The translations under genes and the position numbers were made by a program. A stretch of 17,481 nt of DNA from JBQCDV01 sp051960855 (GTDB lineage: Bacteria; Actinomycetota; Actinomycetes; JAJZTN01). The DNA lies in assembly GCA_051960855.1 (NCBI GenBank), contig JBQCDV010000137.1:1-17481 (forward strand), written 5' to 3'. The notes under the pieces were generated by a model that saw only the letters and a list, made by a program, of their open reading frames with translations, was not told where the DNA came from and ran no database searches. Within the stretch, counting starts at the first letter, position 1. Each line of letters begins with the position of its first letter. Of this stretch, positions 13,553 through 17,481 are shown piece by piece.

Positions 13553-14293
13553 GTGCCCCGCGCCCCCCGAGCAGCCGCTCCCGTCGAAGGGACGGCGCTG
13601 GTGCGACGAGCCCGTCGCGTCGAGCGGATCCTCGCGGAGCGCTACCCCGACGCCCACTGTGAGCTCGACTTCACGACTCCGCTCGAGCTGCTGGTCGCCA
13701 CGATCCTGTCGGCGCAGTGCACCGACGTCCGTGTCAACCAGACGACGCCAGCGCTCTTTGCCCGCTACCGCACCGCCGCCGACTACGCGGCGGCCGATCG
13801 GGCCGAGCTCGAGGAGCTGATCCGGCCCACCGGCTTCTTCCGCGCCAAGACGGACAGTCTGCTCAAGCTGGGGGCGGCCCTGGTCGAGCGCTTCGACGGG
13901 CAGGTGCCGCCGCGTCTCGAGGACCTGGTGACGCTGCCGGGGGTGGGGCGCAAGACCGCGAACGTGGTGTTGGGCAACGCCTTCGGCGTGCCGGGGATCA
14001 CCGTCGACACCCACTTCGGCCGGCTCGCGCGGCGCCTGGGGTGGACGGAGGAGGACGACCCGGTCAAGGTCGAGCATGAGGTCGGCGCGCTGTTCCCGCG
14101 CAGCGGCTGGACGATGCTCAGCCACCGGCTGATCTTCCACGGCCGTCGCGTCTGCCATGCGCGCAAGCCCGCCTGCGGCGCGTGCCCGGTCGCCGACCTG
14201 TGCCCGTCCTACGGCGACGGCGAGACGGATCCCGCGAAGGCGCGTGCGCTGGTCAAGGACGTCCCGCCGCCAGCCTTCGAGGTCGCGGGATGA
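13553..14293 (+). CDS. nth: Endonuclease III (DNA glycosylase/AP lyase)
   Basis: The 246-residue enzyme removes oxidised pyrimidines and nicks abasic sites in base excision repair. The helix-hairpin-helix L127-PGVGRKTANVV contains the catalytic lysine K133, and VDTH contains the catalytic D151. The [4Fe-4S] cluster loop is complete: C200-X6-C207-X2-C210-X5-C216. The ATILSAQCTD segment is characteristic. GTG 13553 is supported by a -10 6 nt upstream. The TGA overlaps the ATG of the next gene (14290-14293), so the first gene of this operon is translationally coupled to the second. It matches Rv3674c in position. Confidence 0.97.
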   Translation: MPRAPRAAAPVEGTALVRRARRVERILAERYPDAHCELDFTTPLELLVATILSAQCTDVRVNQTTPALFARYRTAADYAAADRAELEELIRPTGFFRAKTDSLLKLGAALVERFDGQVPPRLEDLVTLPGVGRKTANVVLGNAFGVPGITVDTHFGRLARRLGWTEEDDPVKVEHEVGALFPRSGWTMLSHRLIFHGRRVCHARKPACGACPVADLCPSYGDGETDPAKARALVKDVPPPAFEVAG

Positions 14294-15024
14294 CGTCTCG
14301 CCGCCGATGTAGCGGCTTGCCGGTGCTGCTCGCCTTCGCCGTGCTGCCGCTGGGCGCCTGCTCCCGAACGGCGTCCGCGTCGTCCCCCGTGCGCTCGCTG
14401 CCTCCCGTCACGTCGGTCCCGGGGACTGGCACGACGACCGCTGACGCGGCCGGCTCTGCGCGGGCCGAGCAGTCCTCGGCTGCCGCCGGCGCCCACCTCG
14501 ACCCGTGCCCTTCGACGGGACCGGTCGGGACCCGCGGTGGCTCGACGGCTCACTCGGCCTCCGCAGCCGGGCTGCCGGGCCTCGTGCTGCCCTGCCTTGG
14601 TGCCGGCCGCGGCAGTGGCTCCTCCAGCGCCGCCTCCCAGGGCTCCCCTGCGGCCGTGAACCTGACCGCGCTGCGCGGCCCGGCTGTCGTCAATGTCTGG
14701 GCGTCCTGGTGCGGACCGTGTCGGAAGGAGGCGCCGCTGGTGGAGGCGCTGCACCGGCGGGCTGGCTCGCGGCTCACGGTCCTTGGCGTCGACTACAGCG
14801 ACGATGACCTCGACGCGCTCGCGTTCGCCGCCCGGGCCGGCCTCACCTACCCCTCGGTCACCGCGACCGCCGACCAGTTCCCTCTGGCTCGCTACAACCC
14901 GGGTCCCCCCGTGACCCTCTTCGTCGACGGTTCCGGCTCCGTCGTCTACGTCGCGCACCAGCCTTTCTCGTCGCAGGAGGCCCTCGACACCGCCGTCCGC
15001 CAACACCTCGGGGTTGCCCTGTGA
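14290..15024 (+). CDS. TlpA/ResA-like thioredoxin lipoprotein
   Basis: The 244-residue protein has a lipoprotein signal peptide with lipobox L-G-A-C24, a long Ser/Ala/Gly/Thr-rich linker (about 25-120), and a thioredoxin domain with WASWC141-G-P-C144. It should act outside the membrane as a thiol-disulphide oxidoreductase, in cytochrome c maturation or repair of exported proteins; the partner is unknown. In the linker, cysteines at about positions 74 and 98 (DPCPS, VLPCLG) could form a second disulphide. It overlaps nth by 4 bp upstream and the CoA pyrophosphatase gene by 4 bp (GTGA) downstream. It corresponds to Rv3673c. A neighbour relationship with MarP suggests a shared role in envelope redox and acid homeostasis. 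Confidence 0.93.
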   Translation: MTSRRRCSGLPVLLAFAVLPLGACSRTASASSPVRSLPPVTSVPGTGTTTADAAGSARAEQSSAAAGAHLDPCPSTGPVGTRGGSTAHSASAAGLPGLVLPCLGAGRGSGSSSAASQGSPAAVNLTALRGPAVVNVWASWCGPCRKEAPLVEALHRRAGSRLTVLGVDYSDDDLDALAFAARAGLTYPSVTATADQFPLARYNPGPPVTLFVDGSGSVVYVAHQPFSSQEALDTAVRQHLGVAL

Positions 15025-15683
15025 CCGGCCCCGTGACCGAGGCTGAGCGGCTGCACGACGACCTCCCCTCGTGGCTGTGGCAGCTGCGGGACGCGGCCCG
15101 GCGGGCGGGACCCGAGGAGATCAGCCGCTTCCTGCCGCCCACGACGGGCGGGCGTGCGGGCGCCGTTCTGATCCTGCTGGGTGAGGACCTCGAACGGCGC
15201 CGCGACGTGCTGCTCATCGAGCGCGCGGCCGGGCTGCGCAGCCACGCGGGCCAGGTCGCGTTCCCGGGGGGAGCGGTGGACCCGGAGGACGCCGGACCGA
15301 TCGCAGCGGCGCTGCGCGAGGCGCGAGAGGAGACCGGGCTCGACCCGGACGGAGTGCGGCCGTTCGCCTGCCTGCCGGAGCTCTACCTGCCGCCGAGCAA
15401 CTTCGTCGTCACCCCCGTGCTGGGATGGTGGCAGCGCCGGTCGGCGACGGGCGTGGTCGACGAGGGCGAGGTGGCGCGGGTGGCGGCCGTCCCGCTCGAG
15501 GAGCTGCTCGAGCCCGCCAACCGCTTCCGGGTGCGCCATCCCAGCGGCTATGTCGGTCCCGGCTTCCGGGCCGGCGGCTTCTTCGTGTGGGGCTTCACGG
15601 CCGGGCTGCTGGCCTCCCTGATCCAGCTCGCTGGCTGGGAGCGCCCGTGGGACGAGTCGCGCGTGGTGGACCACCCCGGCTGA
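15021..15683 (+). CDS. Coenzyme A pyrophosphatase (NudL-type Nudix hydrolase)
   Basis: The 220-residue protein contains the CoA-specific UPF0035 segment LLIERAAGLRSHAGQVAFPGG (about 64-84; LLxxR...RxHxGxxxFPGG) directly before the Nudix box GGAVDPEDAGPIAAALREAREETGL (about 83-107), with the metal ligands in REAREE. Such enzymes split CoA into 4'-phosphopantetheine and 3',5'-ADP and clear oxidised CoA. The following PELYLPPSNFVVTPVLG segment is also typical of NudL. GTG 15021 overlaps the previous stop; it matches Rv3672c. It is distinct from the NUDT19-like enzyme at 10253-11119, which shares no special similarity beyond the Nudix motif. Confidence 0.94.
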   Translation: MTGPVTEAERLHDDLPSWLWQLRDAARRAGPEEISRFLPPTTGGRAGAVLILLGEDLERRRDVLLIERAAGLRSHAGQVAFPGGAVDPEDAGPIAAALREAREETGLDPDGVRPFACLPELYLPPSNFVVTPVLGWWQRRSATGVVDEGEVARVAAVPLEELLEPANRFRVRHPSGYVGPGFRAGGFFVWGFTAGLLASLIQLAGWERPWDESRVVDHPG

Positions 15684-15710
15684 CGAGCCGTCATCCCCAG
15701 GTCCGTCGCC

Positions 15711-15716
15711 TACGCT
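15711..15716 (+). promoter_or_regulatory. -10 element (TACGCT) for marP
   Basis: TACGCT fits TAnnnT and would start transcription near 15723, giving a leader of about 30 nt. Unlike other genes in the window, marP then has a Shine-Dalgarno-like GGAG 5 nt before GTG 15753. Confidence 0.5.
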
Positions 15717-15752
15717 GCTGCCACGTCTGGCCCCACCGCCCACGGAGCGTGC

Positions 15753-16937
15753 GTGAACCTTCTCGACTGGCTGCTGCTTGCCGCCTGCGTCATGTTCGCG
15801 ATCTCCGGATACCGCCAGGGCTTTGTCGTCGGCGTGCTGTCCTTCGCGGGGTTCCTCGGCGGCGGTGCGGTGGGCATGGCCCTGGCTCCGCACCTGGTCG
15901 CGTCCCTGACCCCAGCGACGACACAGGCGGTCGTGTCGATCGTCATCGTCTTCGTGGCCGCCAGTCTCGGGCAGTTCCTCGCGATCCTGCTCGCGGGACG
16001 GGTCAGGGGGCTGCTGATCCGCGGGCCGCTGCGCATGCTCGACAACGGTCTGGGCGCGGTCCTGTCCGCGCTGTCGGTGCTGCTGGTCGCGTGGTTCGTC
16101 GCCTCTGCGCTGCGCGCCGGACCGCTGCCCGCGGTCTCCGACCAGATTCGCGGCTCGACGATCATCACCACCGTCGACCAGCTGATGCCCGACCGTGCCA
16201 GGAGCCTCTTCTCGTCGTTCCGCCGCGTGCTGGACGACAGCGGCTTCCCGCGCGCCTTCAGCGACCTCGCCCCGGAGCAGATCCTGCCCGTGGACCCGCC
16301 GTCCGCGGACATCGTGCGGACCCCGCAGATCGAGGCGCTGCGCAAGAGCGTGGTCAAGGTCGAGGGGCTCGCCTCCTCCTGCAAGCGCGACATCGAGGGC
16401 AGCGGCTTCGTCTTCGCCCGTGGCCTGGTGATGACCAACGCTCATGTCGTCGCCGGCGTCGACCGCCCCAGTGTCCAGATCGGCGGCCAGGGCAAGCGCT
16501 ACGAGGGACGTGTCGTCGTGTTCGATCCCAACCGCGACCTCGCCGTCCTGCGGGTCCCGTCCCTACCAGCGCCGCCGCTGCGCTTCGGTGGTGCCGCCGA
16601 GCGTGGTGACCAGGCGGTCGTGGCCGGCTTCCCCCTCGACGGGCCCTACCGGCTTGGCGCCGCGCGCGTGCGCCAGGTGGTGGACGCCCGGGGACCCAAC
16701 ATCTACGACGACAAGCAGGTCACGCGGGAGATCTACTCGCTCTACGCCATCATCCGCCCGGGCAACTCCGGCGGCCCGATGGTCGGGACGAACGGCCGCG
16801 TGGAGGGCGTGGTGTTCGCCAAGTCCGTCGACGACGACTCGACCGGCTACGCGCTGACGCTCACGGAGGTCCGGCCCGTCCTGGAGGCGGCCTCCGGGGC
16901 CACGCGCAGCGTCTCGACGGGTCAGTGCGCGGCCTGA
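15753..16937 (+). CDS. marP: MarP-type membrane-embedded trypsin-like serine protease
   Basis: The 394-residue protein has four N-terminal transmembrane helices (CvpA-like, about 5-24, 26-50, 58-86 and 100-120) and an extracytoplasmic chymotrypsin-fold protease with H231 (TNAHVV), D262 (NRDLAVL) and S339 (PGNSGGP). C210 and C392 are placed like the disulphide pair that activates MarP (Rv3671c) under oxidative or acid stress. In M. tuberculosis MarP is needed for acid resistance and processes a peptidoglycan hydrolase. GTG 15753 has GGAG at 5 nt spacing and a -10 at 15711. The gene is 69 bp after the CoA pyrophosphatase and overlaps the convergent alpha/beta hydrolase by 16 bp. Confidence 0.95.
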   Translation: MNLLDWLLLAACVMFAISGYRQGFVVGVLSFAGFLGGGAVGMALAPHLVASLTPATTQAVVSIVIVFVAASLGQFLAILLAGRVRGLLIRGPLRMLDNGLGAVLSALSVLLVAWFVASALRAGPLPAVSDQIRGSTIITTVDQLMPDRARSLFSSFRRVLDDSGFPRAFSDLAPEQILPVDPPSADIVRTPQIEALRKSVVKVEGLASSCKRDIEGSGFVFARGLVMTNAHVVAGVDRPSVQIGGQGKRYEGRVVVFDPNRDLAVLRVPSLPAPPLRFGGAAERGDQAVVAGFPLDGPYRLGAARVRQVVDARGPNIYDDKQVTREIYSLYAIIRPGNSGGPMVGTNGRVEGVVFAKSVDDDSTGYALTLTEVRPVLEAASGATRSVSTGQCAA

Positions 16938-17481
16938 GCCTCGCCTGCTGGCTCCGGTAGCGACCGCAGCCACGACCTGAGCGGGCCGGCCACCGCGTCG
17001 GGCTCCTCCTCGTGCGGGAAGTGCCCCAGCCCAGGCAGCGACGCCCACGTCCGAGGGCCGGAGACGTGTGCGCCGGCCCGCTCGGCCGTCGCGGCCAGCA
17101 CCACCCGGTCCGCGGCGCCGTGCAACTGGAGGAGGGGGACGGGCACCGGCGTTCGCATCGCTGTCGCGAAGCGGCGCCCGTCGCCGCGGGGCAGGGAGCG
17201 GAACGCCCAGCGGTGGAACTCAAGCGCGCAGTGCGCCGCCGCCGGGATCGTCATGGCCTCACCGAAGACGGCCTTGTCCGCATCGTCAGGCCAGACCCGC
17301 GCCGACCAGGACGTCAGCAGGGCCGAGCCCTCGCGTCCGCCCTGCCGGGTCAGACGCCGCTCCGGAGCGCAGGGCAGCGGCAGGGGCAGGCCGCGGACGC
17401 TGGCGCGCCGCTGCTCGCCGCTGTCCAGAACGGCGCGGCGCACGTCGCGGGGGTGGGCGGCGGAGATGACGCCGATGGCCC
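16922..17481 (-). CDS. Alpha/beta hydrolase, C-terminal part (EphE type; 5' end outside the window)
   Basis: The frame is open from the window edge to TGA 16924-16922 (about 185 residues). It starts inside the fold with AIGVISAAHPRD, just after where the nucleophile elbow would lie, so the nucleophile itself is not visible. The catalytic acid is in HGAADRVV and the histidine in GLGHFPHEEEPD. The ALEFHRWAFRS segment belongs to the lid. This is the arrangement of epoxide-hydrolase-like proteins, and EphE (Rv3670) neighbours marP in M. tuberculosis; haloalkane dehalogenase or esterase activity cannot be excluded. It is convergent with marP, with 3' ends overlapping by 16 bp. Confidence 0.88.
   Translation of the reverse strand, partial: AIGVISAAHPRDVRRAVLDSGEQRRASVRGLPLPLPCAPERRLTRQGGREGSALLTSWSARVWPDDADKAVFGEAMTIPAAAHCALEFHRWAFRSLPRGDGRRFATAMRTPVPVPLLQLHGAADRVVLAATAERAGAHVSGPRTWASLPGLGHFPHEEEPDAVAGPLRSWLRSLPEPAGEAQAAH

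Noticed and set aside
14946..16445. Minus-strand 499-codon frame opposite marP and the CoA pyrophosphatase gene
   Set aside because: Low-complexity Arg/Gly/His/Gln composition and no domain, on the opposite strand of two well-supported genes.

Overview
The window is high-GC, densely packed DNA from an actinobacterium. The evidence is a WhiB-family [4Fe-4S] regulator of the WblA/WhiB4 type, a PASTA-containing class A penicillin-binding protein, a GlxR/Crp-type regulator, a MarP-type membrane serine protease, a DUF222/13E12-HNH gene, and many GTG starts. From memory, gene content and order match the conserved actinobacterial core block that is Rv3670-Rv3683 in Mycobacterium tuberculosis and the wblA-crp region of Streptomyces. 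The genus cannot be fixed from sequence alone; the locus does not look mycobacterial or strictly Streptomyces-like.

Layout. 1-209: 5' end of a membrane-anchored protein (minus). 273-450: a 12-bp tandem repeat, a strong hairpin and tRNA-Pro(CGG) (minus). 534-3499: metallophosphoesterase and, upstream in the same orientation, a DUF222-HNH nuclease gene broken by a one-base frameshift (minus). 3569-4033: YqeY (plus). 4041-4120: 14-bp tandem repeats ending in a hairpin. 4121-6547: class A PBP with one PASTA domain (minus). 6767-7105: WblA/WhiB4 (plus). 7256-9486: two overlapping ArsA/Get3-like ATPases (minus). 9568-11945: plus-strand operon of a DUF4177-like small protein, a RidA-family protein, a NUDT19-like Nudix hydrolase and a metallo-beta-lactamase-fold hydrolase. 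12016-12750: Crp (minus). 12824-13408: a small protein carrying an exact RsiG-type cyclic-di-GMP-binding motif (minus). 13553-15683: plus-strand operon nth - TlpA-like lipoprotein thioredoxin - CoA pyrophosphatase, each overlapping the next by 4 bp. 15753-16937: MarP (plus). 16922-17481: alpha/beta hydrolase of EphE type (minus, cut by the window end).

Functionally the block groups cell-envelope synthesis and acid/redox stress functions (PBP, MarP, TlpA-like thioredoxin, WhiB Fe-S regulator), metabolite and nucleotide clean-up (RidA, two Nudix enzymes, MBL hydrolase), DNA repair (Nth) and second-messenger control (cAMP-type Crp beside a predicted c-di-GMP-binding anti-sigma-like protein).

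Two window-wide features stand out. First, many genes have a TAnnnT-like -10 element placed 6-7 nt before the start codon, which predicts leaderless transcripts and helps choose starts (HNH gene, PBP, ArsA pair, DUF4177 gene, crp, nth). Second, short tandem repeats (12, 14, 15, 18 and about 23 bp units) recur at gene ends, in linkers and between genes, including in-frame expansions in Crp, a Nudix enzyme and the HNH protein. The best candidate for under-described biology is the single-motif RsiG-like protein next to crp.
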